In this document: piece after piece, positions 43,771 to 53,102 of the stretch
How the letters are laid out: every line of letters starts with the position of its first letter
Numbering within the stretch: the first letter of the stretch is position 1
NCBI RefSeq assembly: GCF_042683245.1
Contig: NZ_JBHUJB010000089.1
Span: forward strand, 85,496-149,495
DNA length: 64,000 bases
Source of the DNA: Rubritalea tangerina
GTDB lineage: Bacteria > Verrucomicrobiota > Verrucomicrobiia > Verrucomicrobiales > Akkermansiaceae
Reading direction: 5' to 3'
Made by a program: the position numbers and the translations under genes
The notes under the pieces: generated by a model
The model's input: only the letters and a program-made list of their open reading frames with translations
Told to the model about the DNA's origin: nothing
Databases searched by the model: none

Positions 43771-44265
43771 TCAATCGAGGTTCAATCGCATTGGAATCAT
43801 GCTGGAGTAGTCGAAGCCTAGTTTTTCAAAGAACTTTTGTGAGTCAGCACTGATTTTGTCGGTGAGCAGGGTGATACGGGAGAAGTTCTTGGTTTTGGCG
43901 AACTGTTTTACGTGTTCGACGAGGATGGTGCCATAGCCGTGGCTGCGGTGGGTGGGGTGAATTATAAAGTCTTCTAAAATAAGAACCATGCCCCCTCGTG
44001 CCGTTGAAATAGTGAAGAGGAGGTTCACCATACCAAGAATTTGGTGGTCGTTTCTGAGGACGAAGATTCTGCCGCGCGAGGGTTGTTCTAGGATCATTTC
44101 GAGTCCGCGTCGTTGAGTTTCGCGATCAGCATCGAAGTCATCTTGCAGCTCAAAAAGTTCCATGACGAGCTCGGTGATTTGGTCGAGGTCTTCAATGGTT
44201 GCGGTTTCAACCCTAGGGGTATCTGTTGATTGCAGTGCTGGGGAAACATTCTTGGCGTCACTCAT
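43771..44265 (-). CDS. GNAT family N-acetyltransferase
   Basis: A 164-aa acetyl-CoA-dependent acyltransferase. The GNAT fold is visible: N-terminal strand and helices, LILEDFIIHPTHRSHGYG (residues 96-113) leading into the acetyl-CoA pyrophosphate loop HRSHGYGT, and SQKFFEKLGFDYS near the C-terminus. Substrate is unknown; the closest feel is to small amino-acid or drug acetyltransferases. The gene is transcribed away from rpmH and its start is 188 nt from the rpmH start. Confidence 0.85.
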   Translation of the reverse strand: MSDAKNVSPALQSTDTPRVETATIEDLDQITELVMELFELQDDFDADRETQRRGLEMILEQPSRGRIFVLRNDHQILGMVNLLFTISTARGGMVLILEDFIIHPTHRSHGYGTILVEHVKQFAKTKNFSRITLLTDKISADSQKFFEKLGFDYSSMIPMRLNLD

Positions 44266-44357
44266 AGTAGGCGCGGGGAAACTAACAGCAATTTTTGAGT
44301 TCAGCTACGAAAAATCGAATCAAAGGTAAAAAAATAGCTCTCTGAGTGAATGACGTG

Positions 44358-44385
44358 TTGACAAAGCGCGTGAAATACTTAGTTT
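44358..44385 (+). promoter_or_regulatory. predicted promoter of the rpmH-rnpA-yidD-yidC cluster
   Basis: A consensus TTGACA (44358-44363) is followed after 16 bp by TAGTTT (44380-44385) and a GC-rich stretch GCCCGCCC right where transcription would start. Such GC-rich discriminators are typical of growth-rate-controlled ribosomal promoters. Confidence 0.6.
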
Positions 44386-44453
44386 GCCCGCCCATCCATC
44401 TGCCTCTGGGCAGTAAGGAGAGATCTCTTTAATCTTCCAACAGGAATATCACC

Positions 44454-44636
44454 ATGAGCAAAAGAACTTATCAACCATCTAAGCGCGTTCGTAAGCGTCA
44501 GCACGGATTCCGCGCACGCATGGCTACTAAAGCTGGCCGCGACATCATCCGCCGCCGCCGCCAAAAGGGTCGCAAGCGTCTCCTTCCTAAAGGTGCTGAG
44601 CTTCAATACAAGCGTCACACTAAGCAGCACACCTAG
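44454..44636 (+). CDS. rpmH: 50S ribosomal protein L34
   Basis: Large-subunit ribosomal protein, 60 aa. The L34 signature KRTYQPSKRVRKRQHGFRAR is present (20 residues from position 3). It is longer than the usual 44-50 aa because of a basic C-terminal tail (LPKGAELQYKRHTKQHT). An AGGA ribosome-binding site lies 9 nt before the ATG. First gene of the conserved rpmH-rnpA-yidD-yidC order, which in many bacteria sits near oriC and dnaA; dnaA is not in this window. Confidence 0.97.
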   Translation: MSKRTYQPSKRVRKRQHGFRARMATKAGRDIIRRRRQKGRKRLLPKGAELQYKRHTKQHT

Positions 44637-44717
44637 TCTTTTTCAAACGTGAGGGGAGCATGATTCTTTCGTTTCAGCTCCTCTTTCACGAAGACACCAA
44701 GGTGAGAGAAGCGCCCC

Positions 44718-45071
44718 ATGCGTCTTCCTAGAAAGTTCTCAATCGTAGACCGTGCTGATTTTGCACGCGTCAGAGAGCAGGGAAAGTCGCGAGCGGGGCG
44801 CTATCTTGTTTTAAGTGTCTTAGCATCTGATGAGCTTGAGCATTTCAAGTCCGGGCTCATCACTACGAAGAAGGTAGGAAAAGCGCATCAGAGGAATTAT
44901 CTGAGGCGCGTTTTTCGTGCCATTTTGCAAAAGCATGGCGAGTCAGTGCGTGATGATTGTTATATTGTCACGATTGCGCGTTGGCGGGCGAGCGAAGCGA
45001 GCTATACAGATCTCGAGAGGGAATGGTTAAAGCTCGCCAAGAAGCTAGGCATGCTAAGAGGGCAAGAATGA
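44718..45071 (+). CDS. rnpA: ribonuclease P protein component
   Basis: Basic protein subunit of RNase P, which matures tRNA 5-prime ends, 117 aa. The N-terminal MRLPRKFSIVDRADFARV aromatic region and the RNR-type motif, here VGKAHQRNYLRRVFR, are conserved. Its stop overlaps the start of yidD (ATGA), indicating coupled translation. The RNR motif shows RNY rather than RNR, a minor variant. Confidence 0.95.
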   Translation: MRLPRKFSIVDRADFARVREQGKSRAGRYLVLSVLASDELEHFKSGLITTKKVGKAHQRNYLRRVFRAILQKHGESVRDDCYIVTIARWRASEASYTDLEREWLKLAKKLGMLRGQE

Positions 45072-45334
45072 TGAGACAAGTACCAGTGACTGCGATCAAG
45101 TTAGCGATTCGGGGGTATCAAAAGTTTTTGAACCCGATGTTGCGTGCTGTGAGTGGTCCTTATGGTGGTTGTCGATTTTCACCTTCTTGCTCGCATTATT
45201 TTTATCAGGCGGTAGATACCCATGGAGCGCTGCGTGGCAGTTGGCTGGGGATTCATCGCCTTTGTCGATGCCACCCGTGGGGTGGCTGTGGCTGTGACCC
45301 AGTACCACCCAAAAAATCAGAATCAGATAAATAG
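45068..45334 (+). CDS. yidD: membrane protein insertion efficiency factor YidD
   Basis: A small 88-aa protein that assists YidC-dependent membrane insertion. The family signature is complete: YQKFLNPML, CRFSPSCSHY, A.DTHGALRGSWLGIHRLCRCHPW with paired cysteines. The ATG at 45068 overlaps the rnpA stop by 4 nt; a second ATG at 45071 is next to it. Ends 9 nt before yidC. Confidence 0.96.
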   Translation: MMRQVPVTAIKLAIRGYQKFLNPMLRAVSGPYGGCRFSPSCSHYFYQAVDTHGALRGSWLGIHRLCRCHPWGGCGCDPVPPKKSESDK

Positions 45335-45343
45335 AGTTTAGTT

Positions 45344-47230
45344 ATGGATCGTAAAGCGTGGATCATATTGTTTCTTTGTGGATTGGCCTTGGTGGCGAAT
45401 CAGCTCTTTCTCTCGGATAACGAGAAGGCTTTGGAAGAGTCGGTGAAGAAGCAAGAGGAGGTGGAAGAGCAACTGCAGGGAGAAGATCCTGAGTTGGTTA
45501 CTGAGAGGGTTAATTTGCCAGACCAGCCGGTAGATGAGCCTCATACCATTGTTGGTAAGGATGGTGACAAGGTGGATGTTATTTACACCTTCACTAATTT
45601 TGGTGGTGGTGTGAAGTCGGCTGAGTTTCCTGACCACAAGAATATCTATAGCGAGGGAAATGTGACGCTCAATGCGTATGCATCGTATCCGGTGGGAGCG
45701 ATTGCGAAGGATTATAAGACGATTGACGGATCGTATTATGAAGTGGTGGCGAAGGATGAGAAATCGATCACTTACCGGGGGGAATTATCAAATGGTGTGG
45801 TGGTGACTAAGAAGTGGTCCCTCATTGAGAGTGAGGAGGCGAAGGGTTACCAATTGGCGTTGAACGTTAGTTTTAAGAATGGGTCAGAGCAGAAGGTGGA
45901 TCTTTCGGGTTATGGTCTCTACACGGGAACTGCTGCGCCGCTGCACGGCAAAGAGATGCAGGACAAGGCTGGGTGGTTCTACTATGAGGATGGTTCCTTT
46001 GAATTTGATCAACAGGGGCCCTTCACAGATGGCTGGTTCAGCAGTGCACAGTCGGTGGTGACCTTGAAGCCTTCGTCGCTGGAGTACGCAGGCGTTAATA
46101 ATCAGTTCTTCACGACATTCCTTATGCCAAAGGGCTTCCAAGCGGATTCGATTTGGGCGACAGGGCGTGAGCGTGATGTTCCCGAAGAGGACGAGATGTT
46201 GAAGCGTTGGGTCTTCACGATGGGGGTCAATTTCCCGCACCACGAATTGGCCGTAGGTTCTGAGCAAAGTTATTCTGTAGACGTCTACATGGGACCGCGT
46301 GAGCGTAAGATTATCAACCACGTTGCTCCGCATACTGATGCAATTATGAGTTACGGGTGGGCGATCATCGTTCCCTTTGCTAACTTCATGAGTTGGTCAC
46401 TCAACATCATCCATGACTGGTTTGGTGATATGAAGTGGTCCTGGGGTTATGCGATCATCTTATTGACGATTTTCATTCGCATAGTGATTTGGCCACTGCA
46501 CAACAAGTCGACTCGTACGATGAAGCGTATGGGTAAGTTGCAGCCGATCATGAAAGAGCTGCGTGAGAAGTACGCGGACAATCCCCAGAAACTCAACCAA
46601 GAGACGATGAAGCTCTATCGTCAGTATGGGGTGAATCCGATGGGGGGATGTTTACCGATGTTGATTCAGATTCCGATCTTCTTTGGTGTATTCAAGATGT
46701 TGGGTGCAGCGGTGGAGATGCGTGGAGCGAGCTTCTTGTGGGTCGAGGATTTATCACGTCCAGACACCGTATTTGAAGTGTTTGGAATTCCTATCAACGT
46801 ATTGCCGATTGTAATGGCTATCACGATGGTATTTCAGATGAGTTTGACGCCACAATCTGGAGATAAGCTTCAACGCCGCATCTTCATGTTGATGCCATTG
46901 ATGTTCTTCTTCTTCTGTTACAACTATGCAGCGGCATTGGCATTGTACTGGTCTACCCAGAACATTGTTTCGATTGGGCAGACTTTGTTGATGAAAAACC
47001 TTCCTGAGCCTGAACTTGAGGAAAAGAAAAAGTCAGGTGGTGATGATGATGGTAAGCCTCGCAAAAAAGGTTTCTTTGAGAAAATGGCGGAAAAAATGGA
47101 GGAAGTTCAGCGCCAGCAAGAAATTGCTGCTGGTCGCAAGCCTGGTGGCCCAAGTCAGCCGGCGAACCCATTTGAGCAAATGAAGCAGGCGAAAAAGCCT
47201 AAGAAGCGCAACCCTAAGACTGGTGGCTAA
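45344..47230 (+). CDS. yidC: membrane protein insertase YidC
   Basis: Inserts and folds inner-membrane proteins alone or with SecYEG. The 628-aa protein has the Gram-negative plan: an N-terminal membrane segment (about residues 6-23), a coiled-coil/acidic stretch, a large periplasmic beta domain (about 60-330) and the conserved C-terminal core with five membrane segments (about 350-560), including NPMGGCLPMLIQIPIFFGVF. A charged, Lys/Pro-rich C-terminal tail (about 565-628) probably contacts ribosomes. Cotranscribed with rpmH, rnpA and yidD; a terminator follows. Confidence 0.97.
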   Translation: MDRKAWIILFLCGLALVANQLFLSDNEKALEESVKKQEEVEEQLQGEDPELVTERVNLPDQPVDEPHTIVGKDGDKVDVIYTFTNFGGGVKSAEFPDHKNIYSEGNVTLNAYASYPVGAIAKDYKTIDGSYYEVVAKDEKSITYRGELSNGVVVTKKWSLIESEEAKGYQLALNVSFKNGSEQKVDLSGYGLYTGTAAPLHGKEMQDKAGWFYYEDGSFEFDQQGPFTDGWFSSAQSVVTLKPSSLEYAGVNNQFFTTFLMPKGFQADSIWATGRERDVPEEDEMLKRWVFTMGVNFPHHELAVGSEQSYSVDVYMGPRERKIINHVAPHTDAIMSYGWAIIVPFANFMSWSLNIIHDWFGDMKWSWGYAIILLTIFIRIVIWPLHNKSTRTMKRMGKLQPIMKELREKYADNPQKLNQETMKLYRQYGVNPMGGCLPMLIQIPIFFGVFKMLGAAVEMRGASFLWVEDLSRPDTVFEVFGIPINVLPIVMAITMVFQMSLTPQSGDKLQRRIFMLMPLMFFFFCYNYAAALALYWSTQNIVSIGQTLLMKNLPEPELEEKKKSGGDDDGKPRKKGFFEKMAEKMEEVQRQQEIAAGRKPGGPSQPANPFEQMKQAKKPKKRNPKTGG

Positions 47231-47262
47231 GCTTCTGATTTTACTGAATCAAATTTGATGTA

Positions 47263-47298
47263 TACCCTCATCTGTTTATCAGGTGGGGGTATTTTTTT
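47263..47298 (+). terminator. intrinsic terminator after yidC
   Basis: A 12-bp stem with two wobbles (47263-47274 with 47280-47291, loop TTTAT) is followed by seven T, 32 nt after the yidC stop. Confidence 0.88.
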
Positions 47299-47497
47299 GC
47301 ATTTTTTTGCAAGTGGCTGTCCAGAATGCGAGGTGGGGCAAGTTTGTAGGGATAGACATCTGAGTAATTTCGATCATTCGAGCTCGGTAACGAGACTCTT
47401 AGTGAAATAACCCAGAAATTAGGGTAACGTTCTATGATCTGAGGACATTCTCTAGTGCTACGAGCACGGATAAAAACACCCACCTACACACTGACCT

Positions 47498-48589
47498 ATG
47501 AGTTTACATGCACAAATGACCCAAGAGGCCCAAGCTGCGCTGGCGGCGCAGAAGAGGAACTCTACGGTCTCCTCATTGATCATCGCGATTCTTTCGCTCT
47601 TTTTGATTGGTTTGATTCTTTTCATCGTTGCTTTGACGGTTGAGGTGAAGAATCCGCCAGAGATTATTTCTTATTCTGCAGGTGTTGAGGACACGGAGGA
47701 AATTGAGAAGCCTGAAATGAGTTCTGAGGTTGAGCGCAAGCCTTCTTCACCGTCATCTTCAATGGCGAAAGTGATTGCCGCAAATACAGCATCACCCACT
47801 GCGGTACCAGTACCGGACATTGAAGTGACAGAGCCATCGTTGGACTTTGGTAACGGAGATGACTTTGGTGACGGCTGGGGTGATGGTGACGGCTGGGGCG
47901 GCGGCGGAGGTGGTGGTGGCGGAGCTTCGTTTTTCAAGCAAAAGGTGAAAGCGGAGCGCATTGCATTTGTTATTGATTACTCAATGTCAATGAGTGGGAA
48001 GCGCATTTCGCTCCTCAAGAAGGAATTGGCGCGTTCTGTGGGTGCATTGCCCGAGACTATGGAGTATCAATTAATCTTTTTTGCTGGGCCAGCATGGGTT
48101 GCGGGGTCAGAGGTGAAGATGGCTCAAAATCGTAGATCTGCGGTAGTTTCTCACAATGGGCGTGACTACAAATGGGAAGGTAAAGGGGCGAATAACTGGG
48201 AGACCAAGGGGAGTAAGTTGCGCTCTCCAGCGTGGATGAAGGCCACCAAGGAAAATTTAGATGCGTCATTGTCTGCGATTCAATCTACAGCGTTGGTGTA
48301 CGGCACAGCTTGGGAGATTCCATTAGAAATGGCATTGGACATGAAGCCGCAGCCTGAGGTGATTTTCTTCATGACTGACGGTGTTTCCGGAGGGGAATCT
48401 GAACGCATTGCCAAGCGTGTGGCTCAGCGCGCGAAGCGCAAAGATATCAAGATCAACGCGATTGCGATGATGGATCCATCGGCGCGTGATGCAATGGGAG
48501 CATTAGCTGAAATCACTGGTGGGCAATTCTCCATGGTAAATAAGTCCGGCAAGACGCAGGTGCTTATCAAGGGCAAAGAGGAAGAATAG
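47498..48589 (+). CDS. membrane-anchored von Willebrand factor A domain protein
   Basis: A 363-aa protein with one membrane segment (about residues 25-48), a Ser/Pro/acidic linker and an extremely Gly/Asp/Trp-rich hinge (about 115-143), then a VWA domain (about 153-345). The MIDAS metal site DYSMSMS begins at D160, and FFMTDGVSGGESER supplies the second loop. The topology places the VWA domain in the periplasm. Similar TonB/ExbD-neighbour-like VWA proteins are common in Verrucomicrobiota, but here it is alone and ends with its own terminator. Partner unknown. Confidence 0.88.
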   Translation: MSLHAQMTQEAQAALAAQKRNSTVSSLIIAILSLFLIGLILFIVALTVEVKNPPEIISYSAGVEDTEEIEKPEMSSEVERKPSSPSSSMAKVIAANTASPTAVPVPDIEVTEPSLDFGNGDDFGDGWGDGDGWGGGGGGGGGASFFKQKVKAERIAFVIDYSMSMSGKRISLLKKELARSVGALPETMEYQLIFFAGPAWVAGSEVKMAQNRRSAVVSHNGRDYKWEGKGANNWETKGSKLRSPAWMKATKENLDASLSAIQSTALVYGTAWEIPLEMALDMKPQPEVIFFMTDGVSGGESERIAKRVAQRAKRKDIKINAIAMMDPSARDAMGALAEITGGQFSMVNKSGKTQVLIKGKEEE

Positions 48590-48622
48590 TATTTCACGAC
48601 CACTTTTTCATATAGTTGGGAG

Positions 48623-48659
48623 GAAGCCTCGGGTCTTAGGACTTGGGGCTTCTTTTTTT
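48623..48659 (+). terminator. intrinsic terminator after the VWA gene
   Basis: A 13-bp stem with three wobbles (48623-48635 with 48640-48652, loop TTAG) is followed by seven T. Confidence 0.85.
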
Positions 48660-48737
48660 AGGGTTTCATGGGCTGTTTTTTCCCTTCTTGTCAAAGGGGG
48701 TGAAATACAGCAGGGTAGCGGATGTAGAAAGTTTGTG

Positions 48738-49268
48738 ATGATGTCTGTATTTAAATGTGTCTGTGTATTTATGGGTTCTTGCTCATTGGTTGTAGTGGCA
48801 GGGAGTGATGCTGCCCGGTTTGCGTTGAATGATGGTTTTATTGAGAAGCGGAGTGCGGCATTTGCGATCAATACGAGGGCGTTTGACCCTTTTGGTTTAC
48901 CTCAGGATCCCAGTAGAGAAGTTGAAGGGGATGCGGTGGAAGAGGATAGTGGTGACGTAGATGAGGGGGTAGAAGAGCCCGCGATTCCAGCCTTTGATAT
49001 TGAGCTTCTGAATGGGAGAGTGTCCGTCATGCGTTCCAACTTGGTGGTTGGGGTGCGCTACTTTGAGGTGGGTGAGGTGATGGAGGTTTTGGTTGGCGAT
49101 CAGCTGTATCGATTGGGTGTGGTGAGTGTGGATGTTCACTTGGTTGAGTTGAAAGATATGCAGAGTGGTGAGGTGAGTGAGATTGACCCCAGTGAGAGCA
49201 GGAAGATAGAGAAAGCTAGGGCTCTGTTTTTAAAAGATGTGAATAGTAAATCGGTGATAAAGCTTTAG
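48738..49268 (+). CDS. exported protein of unknown function
   Basis: A 176-aa protein from ATG 48738 (GTG 48735 and ATG 48741 are adjacent alternatives) with a signal peptide ending near VVVAGSDA. A strongly acidic stretch (about residues 60-85) is followed by a compact beta-rich domain (about 86-150). The spacing recalls small periplasmic scaffolding proteins, but no family is recognised. It shares a bidirectional terminator with the convergent purL. Confidence 0.65.
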   Translation: MMSVFKCVCVFMGSCSLVVVAGSDAARFALNDGFIEKRSAAFAINTRAFDPFGLPQDPSREVEGDAVEEDSGDVDEGVEEPAIPAFDIELLNGRVSVMRSNLVVGVRYFEVGEVMEVLVGDQLYRLGVVSVDVHLVELKDMQSGEVSEIDPSESRKIEKARALFLKDVNSKSVIKL

Positions 49269-49280
49269 CGTTTTCAGCAT

Positions 49281-49311
49281 AAAAAAACCACCAACACAAA
49301 GGTGCTGGTGG
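49281..49311. terminator. terminator between convergent genes at the purL 3-prime end
   Basis: CCACCAACAC (49288-49297) pairs with GTGCTGGTGG (49302-49311) with one mismatch, followed on the minus strand by seven T. It primarily ends purL and may also serve the plus-strand gene. Confidence 0.8.
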
Positions 49312-49340
49312 CTTGTTTTAAAATGCGATCAGCTCGTGTT

Positions 49341-52300
49341 TTAGGCGAAGTACTGGACACCAGCTTTGAAAAGTGGCTGGTGTTTGTCTCCTGGCACGTT
49401 CTTTGCAACGTCCTGACCACGGCGTTCGGTGTGACCCATCTTACCGAGGACACGCCCACATGGGGATGTGATACCTTCGATTGCGTAGAGGGAACCGTTC
49501 GGGTTGTAGCGGATGTCCATGGATGGATTTCCAGCGAGGTCAGTGTACTGAGTCGCGATCTGACCGTTTGCAGCGAGCTGCTTGATCTCTTCTTCAGTCG
49601 CGTAGAACTTACCTTCACCGTGTGAGAATGGGATCTGGTGGAGATCGCCAACTTTGGTGTTTGCGAGCCATGGTGACTTGTTGGATGCGATACGAGTTGT
49701 CGCGTAACAAGCGATGTGGCGGCCGATGTCGTTGAAGGTGAGGGTCGGTGCACCTGGCTGTGGATCGCGGATCTCACCGTATGGCACGAGGCCTGTCTTG
49801 ATGAGCGCCTGGAAGCCGTTACAGATACCGAGCACGAGACCGTCGCGGTTTTGGATGAGGTCCATCACTGCGTCGCGCACTATAGGGTTGCGGAGGACAG
49901 TAGCGATGAACTTGCCGGAACCGTCTGGTTCGTCACCTGCGGAGAAGCCACCTGGAAGCATGAGGATCTGGGATTCCTTGATCTGCTGCGCGAGCGCTGC
50001 GAGGGATTGCTCAACGTGCTCAGGAGTAAGGTTGCGGAAGACTTCGATGTGAGCATCGCCGCCAGCTTCGTTGAACATCTTCGCTGAGTCATACTCAGAG
50101 TTGGTGCCTGGGAAACATGGCACGACCACACGTGGTCGTGAGTTACCAGTTTTCAGTTGCCAGTCTGCAGTTGATTTCACCTGCTTCGCAGGATTTTCAA
50201 ATGTGAATGTCTCGAGTTCGCTGTGTGCGACCTCTGTGTTCGATGGGTAAGTGGTCTCGAGTGTGCCGACCCATGCGGAGATGAGTTCGTCGAGTTCGAG
50301 TGCTTCATCATTGACGGTGAGCGTTGCAGCCTCAGCTGTTTGACCGATCTTTACCGCATTGAGTGCTGCAGGGAGCTCGGAGCCCGCTTTTGCTTCAACG
50401 AGGAAGTTGAAATAGCCTTCGCTGAAGAGTGTGTCTTCTGCGAGCTCAACAGTTGCGCCGATCTTGTTTCCGAAGCTCATCTTGGAAAGGCCAACTGCGA
50501 CACCACCTTCTGCGAGGCTGTGCATGGCGTTTACCTTACCTTTAGCGTTTGTTGCGTAGAGAAGCTCAGCGATTTCCTTGAGCTTGTCGAAGACAGGAAG
50601 AAGGTTTTCATCGCGTGGTGTGGTGACGAGGTAGATGTCGCTGCCAGCTTCTTTAAATTCTGGAGAAACAGCGAGTGTGGACTTACCTGGAGCTACTGCG
50701 AAGGAAACGAGTGTTGGTGGGACATCGATTTCATTGAAGGAACCAGACATGGAGTCTTTGCCGCCGATCGCGCCGAGACGAAGCTCGTTCTGTGCAGTGA
50801 ACGCACCAAGGAGCGCTGCGAATGGTTTACCCCAACGGGATGGCGTGTTGCCGAGCTTCTCGAAGTATTCCTGAAGAGTAAGGCGAACATCACCGAGGCG
50901 TGCACCTGCGGAAACGATGCGGCAAACGGACTCAGTCACCGCGTAGAGGGCGCCGTGGTATGGAGACCAAGTAGCGATATTCGGGTTGAAGCCCCAAGAC
51001 ATGAAGGAACACGTAGTGGTGTTACCTGAAATGAGTGGAATCTTCGCGACCATGGAGTCGACAGGAGTAAGCTGGTGCTTACCGCCGAATGGCTGGAGCA
51101 CTGTGCCTGCGCCAACGGAGCTGTCGAACTGCTCGCCGAGACCTTTCTGACCACAGGAGTTGAGGTCGGAGAGAGCGGTTGTGAATTTCTCTTTGAGACC
51201 AGAAGCAGCTGCCACGGAAGCGAGTGGCTTGCCGAGTGGTGTTTCTGCAGTTGGAGCTTTCACTTCAACGTTTGCGTCGAGCGTCACACCGTTGGTGTCG
51301 AGGAATGCACGTGAGAAGTCGACGATGGTCTTGCCGCGCCAGTTGATGACGAGACGGCCAGAGTCAGTGACGTCTGCGACTTTCACGCACTCAAGGTTTT
51401 CCTTATCACACTCAGCGAGGAAGTAATCGATGGTAGATGGATCCACGCAGATTGCCATACGCTCTTGGGACTCGGAGATTGCGAGTTCTGTGCCGTCGAG
51501 GCCGTCGTACTTCTTGAGAACTTTATCGAGGTCGATTTCGAGGGATGGTGCAATTTCACCAATCGCTACGGAAACACCACCTGCACCGAAGTCGTTACAG
51601 ACTTTGATCTTCTTCGCGAGTTCTGGGTTGCGGAAGAGACGCTGGATCTTGCGCTCGGTAGGAGCGTTACCCTTTTGCACTTCTGCGGAGTTCTCGAGAG
51701 CGGTGTCTGTGTGCTCCTTAGAGGAACCAGTTGCACCACCTACACCGTCACGACCAGTGCGGCCACCGATGAGGAGGATGACGTCGCCGTTAGTTGGGCT
51801 GCCGCGGAACACATTTTCCTTAGGAGCTGCTGCCACAACCGCACCGATTTCCATGCGCTTAGCGACATAGTTCGGGTGGAAGACTTCAGAAACTTGGCCA
51901 GTCGCGAGACCGATCTGGTTCCCGTATGAGGAGTAACCGTCGGCAGCGCCTTTACAGATTTTACGCTGTGGAAGTTTACCAGGCATGGTGTCAGCGAATG
52001 GTGTGCGTGGGTCTGCAGCACCAGTGACGCGCATTGCTTGGTAAACGTAGGAACGACCAGAAAGTGGGTCACGGATACAGCCGCCAAGACAGGTCGCCGC
52101 GCCACCGAATGGCTCGATCTCTGTTGGGTGGTTGTGCGTTTCGTTTTTGAACATGAGGAGCCACTCTTGTTCTTCGCCATCGACGTCCACTGGGATGACG
52201 ATGGAAGCGGCGTTGATTTCCTCAGAAACTTCAACGTTGTCGAGCTCGCCAGTCTTGCGGAGCTCTTTCATGCCCATGAGGGCGATGTCCATAAGGCACT

Positions 52301-53102
52301 CAGGACGGGTGTGAATTTTATCACCATAGACATCTTCACGCGTCTCTTGGTACTTCACGTAGGCCTGCTTGACGTACTCAGTGCCGTCTTCGAATGCAAC
52401 TTCGTTGAGTCGTGTTGCGAAGGTGGTGTGGCGGCAGTGGTCAGACCAGTAGGTGTCTAGCATCTTGATTTCGGTGATGCTCGGGTTGCGCTTCTCGTCA
52501 TCGCGGAAGTAGCGCTGGGTGAAAATGAAATCTTGGGCGCTCATTGCGAGGCCGAGCTCGTTGCGCTTGAGCGTAAGTTCTTCGTCAGTTGCACCGCTGA
52601 ACCAATCGAGGATCTCGACATCAGCTGGCGTGGTGACATCCTGAGCGAGTGATTCAGGCTGCTCCATGGAAGCCTCGCGGGAATCAACTGCGTTGATCAC
52701 GTAGTCCTTGACTGCTGCGAGTTGGTCATTGGTGATGGATCCTTTGAGAACGATGACGCGAGCGGAAGCCACGAGTGGAGCTTCTTTCTCAGTGAGAATA
52801 GTCACACATTGAGCTGCTGAGTCAGCGCGTTGGTCGAATTGGCCAGGAAGGTACTCGACTGCGAAAGCAACTTCGTCCGCAGCGATGAAGAGTTCTGAGC
52901 TGGATGTTTCGACTTGTGGCTCGGAGAGAATGAGCTGGCTAGCCTTGGCGAAATCTTCCTCGCTAAGGCCATCGATATCATAGCGCTGGATGACGCGCAC
53001 GCCCTCAAGGTTAGAGAGGCTGAGGTTTTCTCTGAGGTCGTGGAGTAGCTCCTTAGCTGGCGAGTTGAACTCCGTTTGTTTTTCGACAAAAACGCGGTGC
53101 AT
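49341..53102 (-). CDS. purL: phosphoribosylformylglycinamidine synthase, single-chain
   Basis: Fourth step of purine synthesis: converts FGAR, glutamine and ATP to FGAM. At 1253 aa it is the long form that fuses an N-terminal PurS-like domain, the PurL synthetase region (about residues 160-960, with SDHCRHTTF and GGAATCLGG) and a C-terminal glutaminase with PGGFSAGD and C1094 in GICNGF. Long PurL is typical of Proteobacteria and eukaryotes and also occurs in several other phyla, whereas many bacteria split purS, purL and purQ. Codons are biased toward C-ending forms like the cys genes, suggesting high expression. Monocistronic. Confidence 0.96.
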   Translation of the reverse strand: MHRVFVEKQTEFNSPAKELLHDLRENLSLSNLEGVRVIQRYDIDGLSEEDFAKASQLILSEPQVETSSSELFIAADEVAFAVEYLPGQFDQRADSAAQCVTILTEKEAPLVASARVIVLKGSITNDQLAAVKDYVINAVDSREASMEQPESLAQDVTTPADVEILDWFSGATDEELTLKRNELGLAMSAQDFIFTQRYFRDDEKRNPSITEIKMLDTYWSDHCRHTTFATRLNEVAFEDGTEYVKQAYVKYQETREDVYGDKIHTRPECLMDIALMGMKELRKTGELDNVEVSEEINAASIVIPVDVDGEEQEWLLMFKNETHNHPTEIEPFGGAATCLGGCIRDPLSGRSYVYQAMRVTGAADPRTPFADTMPGKLPQRKICKGAADGYSSYGNQIGLATGQVSEVFHPNYVAKRMEIGAVVAAAPKENVFRGSPTNGDVILLIGGRTGRDGVGGATGSSKEHTDTALENSAEVQKGNAPTERKIQRLFRNPELAKKIKVCNDFGAGGVSVAIGEIAPSLEIDLDKVLKKYDGLDGTELAISESQERMAICVDPSTIDYFLAECDKENLECVKVADVTDSGRLVINWRGKTIVDFSRAFLDTNGVTLDANVEVKAPTAETPLGKPLASVAAASGLKEKFTTALSDLNSCGQKGLGEQFDSSVGAGTVLQPFGGKHQLTPVDSMVAKIPLISGNTTTCSFMSWGFNPNIATWSPYHGALYAVTESVCRIVSAGARLGDVRLTLQEYFEKLGNTPSRWGKPFAALLGAFTAQNELRLGAIGGKDSMSGSFNEIDVPPTLVSFAVAPGKSTLAVSPEFKEAGSDIYLVTTPRDENLLPVFDKLKEIAELLYATNAKGKVNAMHSLAEGGVAVGLSKMSFGNKIGATVELAEDTLFSEGYFNFLVEAKAGSELPAALNAVKIGQTAEAATLTVNDEALELDELISAWVGTLETTYPSNTEVAHSELETFTFENPAKQVKSTADWQLKTGNSRPRVVVPCFPGTNSEYDSAKMFNEAGGDAHIEVFRNLTPEHVEQSLAALAQQIKESQILMLPGGFSAGDEPDGSGKFIATVLRNPIVRDAVMDLIQNRDGLVLGICNGFQALIKTGLVPYGEIRDPQPGAPTLTFNDIGRHIACYATTRIASNKSPWLANTKVGDLHQIPFSHGEGKFYATEEEIKQLAANGQIATQYTDLAGNPSMDIRYNPNGSLYAIEGITSPCGRVLGKMGHTERRGQDVAKNVPGDKHQPLFKAGVQYFA

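Noticed and set aside
44266..44453. Replication origin beside rpmH
   Set aside because: The rpmH cluster is often near oriC, but no DnaA-box cluster and no dnaA or dnaN gene is present here.
50223..51029. 268-codon frame on the plus strand opposite purL
   Set aside because: Entirely over conserved purL sequence; Cys/Glu-rich translation is the mirror of biased purL codons.
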